Assembly: GCA_918797485.1 (NCBI GenBank)
Contig: CAKKNE010000005.1
Span: forward strand, 2,356,001 to 2,420,000
Origin: Pelagomonas calceolata
Lineage: Eukaryota > Sar > Pelagophyceae > Pelagomonadales > Pelagomonadaceae
Length of the DNA: 64,000 bases
Direction: 5' to 3'
Both the position numbers and the translations under genes were made by a program. The notes beneath the pieces are model-generated. The model saw only the letters and a program-made list of their open reading frames with translations. It had not been told where the DNA came from and did no database searches. The first letter of the stretch is position 1. Each line of letters starts with the position of its first letter. Positions 55,871 to 63,637 of this stretch are shown piece by piece.

Positions 55871-57586
55871 ATGCAAGCCACCCTAGTTGCAGCCCTGCTG
55901 GCACAAGCCACCGCAGCCGTGCATCCGCAAAGATCGTTGCCACGCGTCGGTTGCACGACCGCGGTGACGCCCGCCGCCGTGCAATCGCGCCGATCGCTGC
56001 TGCGCATCGGCTGCACGACCACAGTAACGCCGTTCGCATCGGCAGCGGCGTGCAAGGGCGACGAATGCCTCATGCAGAAGCGGCGCACCTTCGAGCGCGC
56101 CGGGCGGACGCTCGTCGTCGACCAGGAGTTCAGCACCGCGAAGCAGCGGAGCACCGGCGCGGGCGTCTGGGAATGCGGTGAGCTTTTGTCAGCAAAGCTC
56201 GCGGCGGAGCCCGGTCTCTGCAAGGGCAAGACGGTGCTCGAGCTCGGTGCAGGATGTGGCTTGGTGGCGATGACGGCTGCTCTATGCGGCGCGACGCGCG
56301 TCGTCGCCTCGGACGGCGACGAGGGGTCGTGCGCCCATCTCGAGGACATTCTAGCCACGAACGGTCTACGAGAAACGGTGGCGGTGCCGCCGCCCCTGCG
56401 CTGGGAGGCGGCCTCGGCCGCGAGCGCCAAGGCCCTCGGTTCGTTTGATGTGGTGCTCGGCGCCGACGTCACCTACAATCCTGCGAACGCCGACGCTCTC
56501 GCGAACGCTTTAGTGGCCCACGCGTCGCCTTCGACGAAGATCCTCCTCGCGCATAAACGGAGGCAGCCCGCCGACGACGCTACGATAAAACGGCTGGGCG
56601 AGTTCTTTTCGATCACCACGCTGGCGACGGGCGGGAGCACGGCCGAGCCCGTCAGCACCTTGGAATTGAGGAAGACGACGGCGCGTCTTGATTTAGATCT
56701 GGCCGGCGCGTCGGCGGCGAACTGCGCGGACGGCTACGTCCGGCGGAACGGCGCGTGCTGGCTCGCGCGGCGGTCTTTGGGTGGGCTGGTCGCGGCGCTG
56801 CCGGCGGTCGCCGTCGCGTCCGTGCCGAACGGCGTGGCATCTCGTTTTGAGTCCGACGCCTTGGTCCAGCCGGCCGTGGACCAGGGCCGGTCCGAGTTCT
56901 CCGGCGTGGCCAATTTGTATTATCCGGACTGGATGGCGGGCACGTGGGACGTGGAACAAACTTTGAAACGGGCGGAGGCGCCGCTCGGTCTGAAATTCAT
57001 CGGCGGGCCGCGCGGAGACCTCGCGATCGCCCAGAAGAGCCTCGACGAGCAGCGGTCGCGCATCGGCCAGCCACAGAAGCTCAAATTACGGTTCGTCCGG
57101 ACGAAGTTCGGCGTTGTGGAGGACCGCTTGTACAATACTCGGTCGCGGCTGGACGCGTTCGCCGGGAAGGCCGTGGTCTCGTCGGTCGAATACGCGGAAA
57201 CGGGCGGCAACAATCGCAGGGGCAACGTCGTCCTCGGCGGCTCGGCCGACGATCCACTGATCACCACCGTGACCTACTACAAGGGGCCTGCAGCTCAAAA
57301 AGTGTTCTCGGTCGCGCGGACGACGGAGGCGTCTGACGACCTGTGGCGCGGCAGCGAGGCGACCCGAAGTATTTTCGCGTTAACGAACACCAACGCCGCC
57401 CCACCCATCACGACGGACTCGGAGATCCTCACGGAGCTCCGGAGGACGACCGGAGACGCGGTCGTCGGTCGCTTGCGCCTCGTAGACTATATGAACCCGC
57501 AAGACCCGCTCTACTTCGACGCGCGGCGGAAGGCCGTGTCGATAGCTGATTACGACGTACGTATGACTAAGTGTGATAATGTTTAA
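55871..57586 (+). CDS. Methyltransferase (METTL21-type) fused to DUF6816
   Basis: From the ATG at 55871 the protein has 571 residues. The start is a signal/transit-like leader (MQATLVAALLAQATAAV) followed by a duplicated unit, R-S-L-x-R-x-G-C-T-T-x-V-T-P, at about 22 and 41. Residues about 75-285 form a Methyltransf_16 domain: GAGVWECGELLSAKL, the SAM-binding VLELGAGCGLVAMTAALCGA, then VVASDGD and FDVVLGADVTYNPANADAL. Residues about 350-570 match DUF6816 of plants and cyanobacteria: LYYPDWMAGTWDVEQTL, PLGLKFIGGPRGD and TTDSEILTELRR. Between them is ARRSLGGLVAALPAVAVAS, a twin-arginine-like thylakoid signal. Thus the second half may enter the thylakoid lumen as a separate product. No intron or frame break is visible. 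Confidence 0.85.
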   Translation: MQATLVAALLAQATAAVHPQRSLPRVGCTTAVTPAAVQSRRSLLRIGCTTTVTPFASAAACKGDECLMQKRRTFERAGRTLVVDQEFSTAKQRSTGAGVWECGELLSAKLAAEPGLCKGKTVLELGAGCGLVAMTAALCGATRVVASDGDEGSCAHLEDILATNGLRETVAVPPPLRWEAASAASAKALGSFDVVLGADVTYNPANADALANALVAHASPSTKILLAHKRRQPADDATIKRLGEFFSITTLATGGSTAEPVSTLELRKTTARLDLDLAGASAANCADGYVRRNGACWLARRSLGGLVAALPAVAVASVPNGVASRFESDALVQPAVDQGRSEFSGVANLYYPDWMAGTWDVEQTLKRAEAPLGLKFIGGPRGDLAIAQKSLDEQRSRIGQPQKLKLRFVRTKFGVVEDRLYNTRSRLDAFAGKAVVSSVEYAETGGNNRRGNVVLGGSADDPLITTVTYYKGPAAQKVFSVARTTEASDDLWRGSEATRSIFALTNTNAAPPITTDSEILTELRRTTGDAVVGRLRLVDYMNPQDPLYFDARRKAVSIADYDVRMTKCDNV

Positions 57587-57593
57587 CAACAGA

Positions 57594-58532
57594 TTACTTC
57601 TCATCCTCCTTCTCCCGCCTTCTCCGCCGCACGTTCGCCGACACGTCGTAGACCACGTCCGTCGCCGCCGCGCCGCGCGCCGCCACGAACAGATAATCCG
57701 AGAGCCGGTTCAGGAACTTGGCCACCGCCGCCACGCGCGCGGCGTCGTCCGCCAACTGCTCCTTCCTCAATTCCTCGGCCCGCCGCCAGACGTGGCGCTC
57801 GGCCCTTCTACAGACCACGCGCGCGTCGTGCAACGCAAGACAAGCTAAAGGACCCGTGGCCACGACAAAATTCTTGAGGGGCGGCAGCGCCGCGTCCAGG
57901 GCGTCGACCTCCTCCTCGAGGGCCGCGATCTCGGCATCATCAAACGCGTCCCGCGCCGCGCTCGCGTACGCGCCGTCGCCGCTCCGGTCCACGACTGTTA
58001 AAGTCGCGCCGGCATCCAACAACAGCGCCTGCGTTTTTAGGAGACGCGACCGCACATCCACACCGCCCTCTTCAACAGTCGTGTGGAAGGCCGCGATACC
58101 CAATTTGACGCCCAACTCATCGACGTCGCCGACGGCCTCGTAGACCGTGGCGAACTTTGGGGTCTCCGCGTCTCGCGACCCGACCAACCGCGCGCGGCCG
58201 CCGTCGCCCTTGCGCGTGTAGACGCGCGACGCTCTCGTCGGCTTCTCGGTGGCAAAGGCGCGGACATTGTCCGTCGTCTTCTCTGTGGAGAAGCCGCGGA
58301 CGTTGCGCCAGCCGTAGCAGCAGTGCCGGCACATCCTACCGCAGCAGCCGCCGCGCGCTCGATGGGCCAGCTCCGTGAAGACCGTGTAGCCCGTGGTCGG
58401 GTCGTCGTAGGTCTGGAGGCCTCGTGCCACGGCGGCGGCGTGGGCTTCGACCGCGGCCGGCGGGATGTCCGGTCTCGCTATTCGTGTGGTGCGCGCTGCT
58501 GTCCTCGCTAGTCGGGCAGCGCGGGCGGCCAT
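57594..58532 (-). CDS. DUF5522/cobalamin adenosyltransferase (MMAB/PduO type) fusion
   Basis: A 312-residue protein. Residues about 40-78 are a DUF5522 unit: TTGYTVFTELAHRARGGCCG-R-MCRHCCYGW, with the C-C-G ... C-R-H-C-x-Y-G cysteines. From about 103 a PduO-type ATP:cob(I)alamin adenosyltransferase follows: VYTRKGDGGRARLVGSRD (the T-R-x-G-D-x-G-x-T ATP-binding motif), DVDELGVKLGIA, then VCRRAERHVWRRAEE (R-x-x-E-R) and KFLNRLSDYLFVAAR (N-R-L-S-D). It makes adenosylcobalamin, the cofactor of methylmalonyl-CoA mutase, in mitochondria; an Arg/Ala-rich leader fits. Between the domains is a doubled R-[GA]-F-[SA]-T-E-K. It converges with the methyltransferase/DUF6816 gene with a 7-bp gap. Confidence 0.9.
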   Translation of the reverse strand: MAARAARLARTAARTTRIARPDIPPAAVEAHAAAVARGLQTYDDPTTGYTVFTELAHRARGGCCGRMCRHCCYGWRNVRGFSTEKTTDNVRAFATEKPTRASRVYTRKGDGGRARLVGSRDAETPKFATVYEAVGDVDELGVKLGIAAFHTTVEEGGVDVRSRLLKTQALLLDAGATLTVVDRSGDGAYASAARDAFDDAEIAALEEEVDALDAALPPLKNFVVATGPLACLALHDARVVCRRAERHVWRRAEELRKEQLADDAARVAAVAKFLNRLSDYLFVAARGAAATDVVYDVSANVRRRRREKEDEK

Positions 58533-58729
58533 CTGTTACGCCGGCGCGTCGGCGCGTTTGTCGCTGTGACGTAAATTGCCTGAAGTGACAATGCAGCACC
58601 GGAGGCGCCTGGACGCGCGCTTTTTTGGTCTAGAAGTCCCCAACCAATTTTATGGGTAGAGCGGCTGCGCGGCGTCAATTTGTAACCGCAACAGCGCGGA
58701 CAAGCACGCCAACAAATGCATCGATGTTT

Positions 58730-58750
58730 GCTAGTGTCTTACGCCGCTAG
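58730..58750 (-). promoter_or_regulatory. GCTAGC-type palindromic motif, copy 15
   Basis: Plus strand: GCTAGTGTCTTAC then GCCGCTAG, 198 bp upstream of the cobalamin adenosyltransferase start (58532), in a 324-bp gap bordered by a 3' end on the other side. Confidence 0.85.
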
Positions 58751-58763
58751 GTCACGTGCCTCG

Positions 58764-58836
58764 GAGGAGCCCACAGAAGTACCAAAAACTCCCTTAGCCT
58801 CTGGAGCAGCCCAGAGAAGTACCAAAATCTCCCTTA
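58764..58836 (+). repeat. Imperfect tandem duplication, 40-bp period
   Basis: CAGAAGTACCAAAAACTCCC and GAGAAGTACCAAAATCTCCC, starting near 58764 and 58804. Located between palindromic copy 15 and the 3' end of CFAP298. Confidence 0.85.
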
Positions 58837-58856
58837 CGCCAGTCGCCGCGACCAAA

Positions 58857-59714
58857 CTAACGGATCCCCGGCGCCCGCATGCCCCCCGAGATGCCCTGGA
58901 GCGAGTTCTTGAGGGCCTTCGTGTCCGCCCACGCGCTGTGTAGATAATCATCATCATCCGCTTCCGCCAAAGCCTTCAGCTCCTCCTGTCTTTTGAAATA
59001 GTGGGCCATCATCGCCTTGCGCTCGCCCTCGGAGACGCACGGCTCGCGCGCGGGCGCGCCGTGGCCCGGCTTCTGGAGCTTGGCGACGACTTTGGTCTTT
59101 TCATTTTTGCCTACACGATCGCGCACGAGCTCCTCCCGGACAAATTCCTTCCCGGCGCACCACAACTGAGCCGTGGCCGGGTCAAGCAACCCCTGCTGGG
59201 CCTGCGTCCCATCCAAGCCCTCTTCACCCTCCAACGCACTATACACGGGATCGTGCTTCGGCAGGCCCATGGGGAAGGCCATGGTCACGGCTCCTTTCAT
59301 TGTAGTTAGTTTCTCCATCATACCTTCCTTGGTCAACGCTTTCCTCGCTAATGCGCGATCCTTCGAGATGTAGGCCTCGGCGTCCCGACAGACGTCGTTG
59401 AACACGTTCGTCATCTGCTCGCCGATGCCATTGCCCGTCCTGCTACCGCTCGGATCCTCCTTATAGTTATCAGCCTTCTCGACGAACGTACCACCGTTCA
59501 ACTGTTGGATGTGGTCGATGCCTTCTTCCCCATGTGGTTTACTCGGACCATGTTCTGCTAATTCAGACATGGCCCCACACAGGTACGCGATGCGGACGCG
59601 CGTGTTGTTTATGTCGACGAGTTCTCTCAGCAAAGTGTCATTGCTTGTATCACCCGTCGTCTCGTACAAGAACTGGTCCTCGCCGCCCTGGAACTTGACG
59701 TGGATGACGACCAT
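58857..59714 (-). CDS. CFAP298: Cilia- and flagella-associated protein 298
   Basis: A 285-residue protein with clear end-to-end similarity to human CFAP298 (C21orf59/Kurly): start VVIHVKFQGGEDQFLYETTGDTS, then RIAYLCGAMSELAEHGPSKP, the conserved LTTMKGAVTMAFPMGLPKHDPV, and GTQAQQGLLDPATAQLWCAGKE. The GKNEKTKVVAKLQKPGHGAPAREP box and the C-terminal QEELKALAEADDDDYLHSAWAD-K-ALKNSLQG follow. The protein is needed for outer dynein arm assembly and motile cilia in animals. Its presence says this organism has, or recently had, a motile flagellum. Single exon; the ATG is at 59714. Confidence 0.95.
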   Translation of the reverse strand: MVVIHVKFQGGEDQFLYETTGDTSNDTLLRELVDINNTRVRIAYLCGAMSELAEHGPSKPHGEEGIDHIQQLNGGTFVEKADNYKEDPSGSRTGNGIGEQMTNVFNDVCRDAEAYISKDRALARKALTKEGMMEKLTTMKGAVTMAFPMGLPKHDPVYSALEGEEGLDGTQAQQGLLDPATAQLWCAGKEFVREELVRDRVGKNEKTKVVAKLQKPGHGAPAREPCVSEGERKAMMAHYFKRQEELKALAEADDDDYLHSAWADTKALKNSLQGISGGMRAPGIR

Positions 59715-59898
59715 CTTCTTTGGCTTTGCGGCGCTACGGCTGTTTCACGGCTTTAGCTGGGGCGCGTCGACAGCGTCTACGCGTCGCAAGTCTTGCGCTC
59801 GCTGCTAGATGGCTGTCGACGGCTTCGTGCAGAAATTTTGGGGGCGAGTGGCAGGGTTTGCGGCGTAGCGCCAAAAAGACTTCGATAAATCCGAGCCA

Positions 59899-59918
59899 GC
59901 TAGCGTATACATACTAGC
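59899..59918. promoter_or_regulatory. GCTAGC-type palindromic motif, copy 16 (short)
   Basis: GCTAGCGTATACATACTAGC, a nearly perfect 20-nt palindrome, 185 bp upstream of CFAP298. A second short text, ATAGTATCGGCACTATCGGC, follows at 59938 and resembles one near 6950. The 421-bp gap 59715-60135 has no gene. Confidence 0.8.
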
Positions 59919-60135
59919 TGGTACTCTAGGTGTTACGATAGTATCGGCACTATCGGCCCGCGCCAGCCGCCGGACGAATTGGCGACGCGACGCGCGCCAC
60001 TCGTCCTAGCACCGTGCGAGCTTGTAACCACAACCCACGCTCCCGTCGTCGCTCTACGTCGTCGCCACCGACTAGTTCCTCCTGCTCAAATGGAATACTT
60101 ATTGACCTCCGCGAAGGAAGAGAACGACGAACCAA

Positions 60136-60888
60136 CTAGAGGTCCGCCGTCGACGGCTGCGCCGCCGGCGAGAACGCCGCGTCGTCCACATCATACCCCG
60201 CCGCGGCGAACTGCGGCCCCGCGTCGCCGCCGCCGTCGCGCTGCATACTTTCAGGAGACGTCACGGCCACGTAGCCGTTCAGCGCGAGCGTGCAGAGTAA
60301 TATGATGGCCATCACGACGCCAAAAGTGCCCATCGCGAAGAGGAAGAGCACGCCCAGCACGGCCACAAAAGCCTCGCCTCGCAGGGTCGTGACAAAGGGC
60401 ACGACGCTCCTTAAAATGGACAGGGGCGGATCTAATTGTAACTCGACGCACGCTAGAGCTGCCGCAAAAAACGCCGTCTCCAACCCAATAATGACGCTCA
60501 AATACGAGCCTTCTTCACTCATGAAAGCGATGGCGCAGGCCACGCACAAAATGCTCACCAGTAAATTGAGGCCCTTGGCCAAGGCGGGGACGTCCAGCCC
60601 GCCCGTGACGGCGTCCATCCTCAACCCAGGTGAGGGCTGGCTGTAGAAGTTGTCGTCGTAGTTCCGCGACGGGAGCGTTGTACTAGGAGGCGCGTCGGGC
60701 TCGAAGGCCGCGTAGGGGGCGCTTTGGGAGTCCTCCAGCTTTGCGTAGACGCCGAAAGTGGCGCCTCGGCGTCCGCGTGACCCGTGCTTCGAGACGCGCT
60801 GTGGAGGTTGCGGTGTTGCGTACAGCCTAGGATCTGGTATGTCTCCAGCAGCCGAGGAACAGGCGCGCAGACGAAAAGCGGGATACAT
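60136..60888 (-). CDS. Four-span membrane protein, COPI-associated/TVP18-like
   Basis: From the ATG at 60888 the product has 250 residues; the longer frame to 61014 would read through palindromic copy 17, so I prefer the internal start. After a polar 80-residue N-terminus come four hydrophobic spans (LNLLVSILCVACAIAFM, LSVIIGLETAFFAAALACVEL, a segment around VAVLGVLFLFAMGTF, and VVMAIILLCTLALNGYVAV). Between spans two and three lies the loop DPPLSILRSVVPFVTTLRG. The layout matches Golgi COPI-associated proteins and TVP18 (loop E-F-x...P-F-x-x-x-x-G-R-G) but the motif is weak. The tail is Gly/Asp-rich. Golgi vesicle transport is an inference. Confidence 0.65.
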   Translation of the reverse strand: MYPAFRLRACSSAAGDIPDPRLYATPQPPQRVSKHGSRGRRGATFGVYAKLEDSQSAPYAAFEPDAPPSTTLPSRNYDDNFYSQPSPGLRMDAVTGGLDVPALAKGLNLLVSILCVACAIAFMSEEGSYLSVIIGLETAFFAAALACVELQLDPPLSILRSVVPFVTTLRGEAFVAVLGVLFLFAMGTFGVVMAIILLCTLALNGYVAVTSPESMQRDGGGDAGPQFAAAGYDVDDAAFSPAAQPSTADL

Positions 60889-60912
60889 GCTAGTATGTCT
60901 TGGTGCGCTAGC
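60889..60912 (-). promoter_or_regulatory. GCTAGC-type palindromic motif, copy 17
   Basis: Plus strand: GCTAGTATGTCTTG then GTGCGCTAGC. It abuts the ATG at 60888 (minus strand) and lies 108 bp before the divergent ATG at 61021. Confidence 0.8.
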
Positions 60913-61020
60913 TTGGCGTTTTGCAGGGTGCGCTCTGTTGGGGCAGTAGTTGCGCTTTTTTTGTTTGTCTTGCAAGCTGATCGACGTGTTGAAGCGCGGA
61001 GGTAGCGGCGGCAACGAAAA

Positions 61021-61803
61021 ATGGCAGCGATGCGACCAATGCGAGCCGTGCGCATTTTGCTCCTCATCGCAGCATGCGCAGTCGACGGCCTCAAACCTGC
61101 TGCACGCAAGGTCATGCTAATACGCCACGCCGAGAGCGAGCACAACGAGGCGGAACGCAACTGGGACCTGCGAGGGCTTTTACTGAAGCGCGACCACGGC
61201 ATAACGACTGCAGGCTACGCCCAATGCGACGCGCTGCAGGCGTACGTCGCCGAGCAGCGCGCGGACGCGGCGTCGCCTTGGGCCGACGCGAGGCTGGAGC
61301 TCTACGCCTCGCCGCTCACGCGCGCGATCCAAACCGCGTTGATCGCTACTGACGGAATCGACAAACCGCTCGTGCTGCTGCCCGACGCGCGCGAACTGGG
61401 CGCTGGGCCGATCGCCGGGCGCGACTCGTTAGGCGCTGCGGTGGGTGTGTTGGAGATCTTGGACCGCGTGAGCGACGAGTCGGCGCGGCCCCTGGCAATC
61501 GAGCGAGTCGATGCGGCGCGGTGCGAGGCGCGATGGTGGTCGCGGTGGGAGCCGCACGTCCGCGCGCGGCGCCGCGTGGACCGGTTCCTCGGCGAGCTGG
61601 CCGACGGCGGCGACGGGCCGGCGGCCGTGGTCTGCCACTCGCTCCTGATCCGATCTATTTTAAGGCGGCACTGCCCCGACGACGGGGACCTCGCGCGCGG
61701 ATTGATCCCGAACTGCTCCGTGCTTTCGATTGATGTGGGCCGCGACGGCGACGGCGCGCTCCGGCTCGCGAATCCAGCGCTCGCGTTCAGTCCCACCGAA
61801 TAA
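61021..61803 (+). CDS. Histidine phosphatase superfamily protein, secretory
   Basis: A 260-residue protein, start at the ATG at 61021. The leader MAAMRPMRAVRILLLIAACAVDG is a signal peptide. The catalytic R-H-A/G is VMLIRHAESEHNEAE, the second conserved Arg is in ASPLTRAIQTA, and the second His is in VVCHSLLIRSILR, so the catalytic pair is complete. The family (phosphoglycerate mutase/SixA/TIGAR type) hydrolyses phosphate esters; this one more resembles plant and fungal phosphoglycerate mutase-like phosphatases of unknown substrate than the true mutase at 51901. The 3' side is followed by an introner-like element at 61835. Divergent partner is the TVP-like gene. Confidence 0.85.
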   Translation: MAAMRPMRAVRILLLIAACAVDGLKPAARKVMLIRHAESEHNEAERNWDLRGLLLKRDHGITTAGYAQCDALQAYVAEQRADAASPWADARLELYASPLTRAIQTALIATDGIDKPLVLLPDARELGAGPIAGRDSLGAAVGVLEILDRVSDESARPLAIERVDAARCEARWWSRWEPHVRARRRVDRFLGELADGGDGPAAVVCHSLLIRSILRRHCPDDGDLARGLIPNCSVLSIDVGRDGDGALRLANPALAFSPTE

Positions 61804-61834
61804 TAACAAGTTTTAATCATTTCAGTGCGCAGCC

Positions 61835-61920
61835 GTGTGGAAATCAACCAGTGCGCCGGGTACGCCATCGAGCAGGCGTCGCGTCGATGGCGTTGAGGTC
61901 CACGCGACGATTCAAATCAG
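61835..61920 (+). mobile_element. Introner-like element at convergent 3' ends
   Basis: An 86-nt element starting GTGTGGAAATCAACC and ending ATTCAAATCAG, containing GCGTCGCGTCGATGGCGTTG from the family core. The right end is diverged and no clear 8-bp duplicate remains. It lies downstream of the histidine phosphatase and overlaps the last codons and stop of the TPR gene (61912). Confidence 0.8.
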
Positions 61921-63273
61921 TCCGGTGACGAGCGGCATCGGCTCGTGCTTGATGCGCACCTGGTCCAAGCCGACGCGCGCCTGCTCCAACGTCGAATCCA
62001 GGTCGAGCGCGTCGCGATACCGGTCCATCGCTAACAACCACTGGCGCTCGCACGCGTGGACCCGCCCCAGCAGAGCGCAGCGCGTCGCGTTGGGCTCGAT
62101 CTGCGCGCCTTCCGTGAGCCGCGCGACGGCCGCCGACCAGTTCCGGTTGCAGCCGCGGGCCGCACCCAACAGCGTTAACGCCCGGGCGCGCTGGTTCGCC
62201 AGGTCCGCCTCCTCGCGCGAGTGCGCCCGCATCTTGGACGGCGGCGGTAATTCCGGAGGCGCATATTCCAGGTACTTCTCGAAGTCGACCTCCGCACCCC
62301 TCCAGTCGCTCAGCTTCGCGCGCACGCAGCCCCGCAGGAAGCGCGCGTGCGCGAAGGGCGCGTCCGCGCCGGCGACTGCTCTCCTCCGCCGCGTCTCGCG
62401 GAGCGCGCGCGCCGCGTCCTGCGTCCTGCGCCCGCCGTCGTCCCGCCGGCGCGGCGCGTCGTCGGCGGCGTCGCCGTGCGCCGTCGTCGAGGCCGTGAGC
62501 GCGCGCCGCTTGCTGCCGCGCGTCGACTTGTGTCGACTCGCGGCCGTCGCGGGCGGCGCCGGCGCGTCCTCGGGCAAGGCCATCTCGGCCTCGGCCTCCT
62601 CGCCCGTCAGGCTCGCGCGAAACCGCCGCTCGGCCGCGTCGAGGTCCGCGGGCTTGCGGTGCGTGTGCTCCTTCTCGAGCATGAGGCCCAAAATGTCGTT
62701 CGCTCCACTATAATCGCCCATGGCCGCCGCGCAGCGGGCCTCGCCCAGCTGGCACACGGGCCGTCGTCGTTCCGGCAACAAGTCAAAGGCCGTCGCGAAG
62801 GCCTCCCTCGCCTTCCGGAACTCGCCCAATGCATACCTCGCCTCGCCCCGCAGGCTCCAGATCTCGCCACACCTATGATCCTTGCGCCCCGCAAATTTTA
62901 AAAGTTCCAGACATTCTTTCAATTCGGCGGGGTCCCTTCGCTCCAGAATGACGCGCGCCTGCGTCATGAACTTGAGGGCCTCTCTCCTTTGATCCCGCGC
63001 GTCTTTCCTAACTTCGCCGTACCACCTTTGTCGAAAGCCGCGCCAGCAGCGCTGCACGTCGGTGGCGTACTTCTGCCACTTCTCGACGTTGGCCCGCTGG
63101 CCCCAGGTCATCTCGAGGCGCGCCATGGCCAAATGCGGCTTCGAGAGGCTCCGCAAAAAGTCGCCCGTCAGCGGCTCGTCCGGGTCGAGGATGAGGCCCG
63201 GGTCGCGCACCAGCGACTCCGCCGCCATGGGCTGGTAGGACTCCTCCTCCTCCTCCGCGTCGGCGGCACCCAT
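61912..63273 (-). CDS. TPR-repeat protein with IQ-like motif
   Basis: A 453-residue single-exon protein, start at the ATG at 63273. After an acidic N-terminus, residues about 60-90 read KYATDVQRCWRGFRQRWYG, an IQ-like calmodulin-binding segment. TPR units follow from about 110 (EIWSLRGEARYALGEFRKAREAFATAFDLLP, VCQLGEARCAAAMGDYSGANDILGLML) and again after a 100-residue basic, Ala-rich linker (ARFLRGCVRAKLSDWRGAEVDFEKYLEYAP, ... ALLGRVHACERQWLLAMDRYRDALDLD). TPRs mediate protein contacts. The last residues (L-I-stop) are provided by the introner-like element at 61835-61920, so the C-terminus may have been altered by it. Confidence 0.8.
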   Translation of the reverse strand: MGAADAEEEEESYQPMAAESLVRDPGLILDPDEPLTGDFLRSLSKPHLAMARLEMTWGQRANVEKWQKYATDVQRCWRGFRQRWYGEVRKDARDQRREALKFMTQARVILERRDPAELKECLELLKFAGRKDHRCGEIWSLRGEARYALGEFRKAREAFATAFDLLPERRRPVCQLGEARCAAAMGDYSGANDILGLMLEKEHTHRKPADLDAAERRFRASLTGEEAEAEMALPEDAPAPPATAASRHKSTRGSKRRALTASTTAHGDAADDAPRRRDDGGRRTQDAARALRETRRRRAVAGADAPFAHARFLRGCVRAKLSDWRGAEVDFEKYLEYAPPELPPPSKMRAHSREEADLANQRARALTLLGAARGCNRNWSAAVARLTEGAQIEPNATRCALLGRVHACERQWLLAMDRYRDALDLDSTLEQARVGLDQVRIKHEPMPLVTGLI

Positions 63274-63637
63274 TGTTGTTGTGTTTCCTTTGTATTTGTG
63301 TTTTGTGTTTTTGTGTTCAGGGGCAGCCAGACAGTGCCAGGCAGAAGATGTGACGGCGCGAACACCCGCGCACGAGTTCCTACAGATGTCCTACAGATGT
63401 AGCACGCTGCCCTTCGTGTCGTCCGCGCACGGAGCGGCTGATTTAGCGCGTCGAGGGCTGCCCCGCCGCCACCCCGCACCTGGAACAAAAGACCACCGAC
63501 GGCTGCCAAAAGGATATTTCACACGTCCAGGCATGGTAGGCGACTCTGGCACAACGGCGCGCGCTCAAGTTAAGTGCGGCATCAAGGAAATTTGCCGGGA
63601 TGCTCTCGATCTCAGGCTGCCTCTCTGCGTGGGGTGC
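63274..63637. other. Divergent intergenic region
   Basis: A 364-bp gap between the TPR gene (start 63273) and the edge gene (start 63638). It opens with T/G-rich simple sequence (TTGTTGTTGTGTTTCC, GTGTTTTGTGTTTTTG) near 63273-63317, possibly a promoter feature. No palindromic motif or gene seen. Confidence 0.4.
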
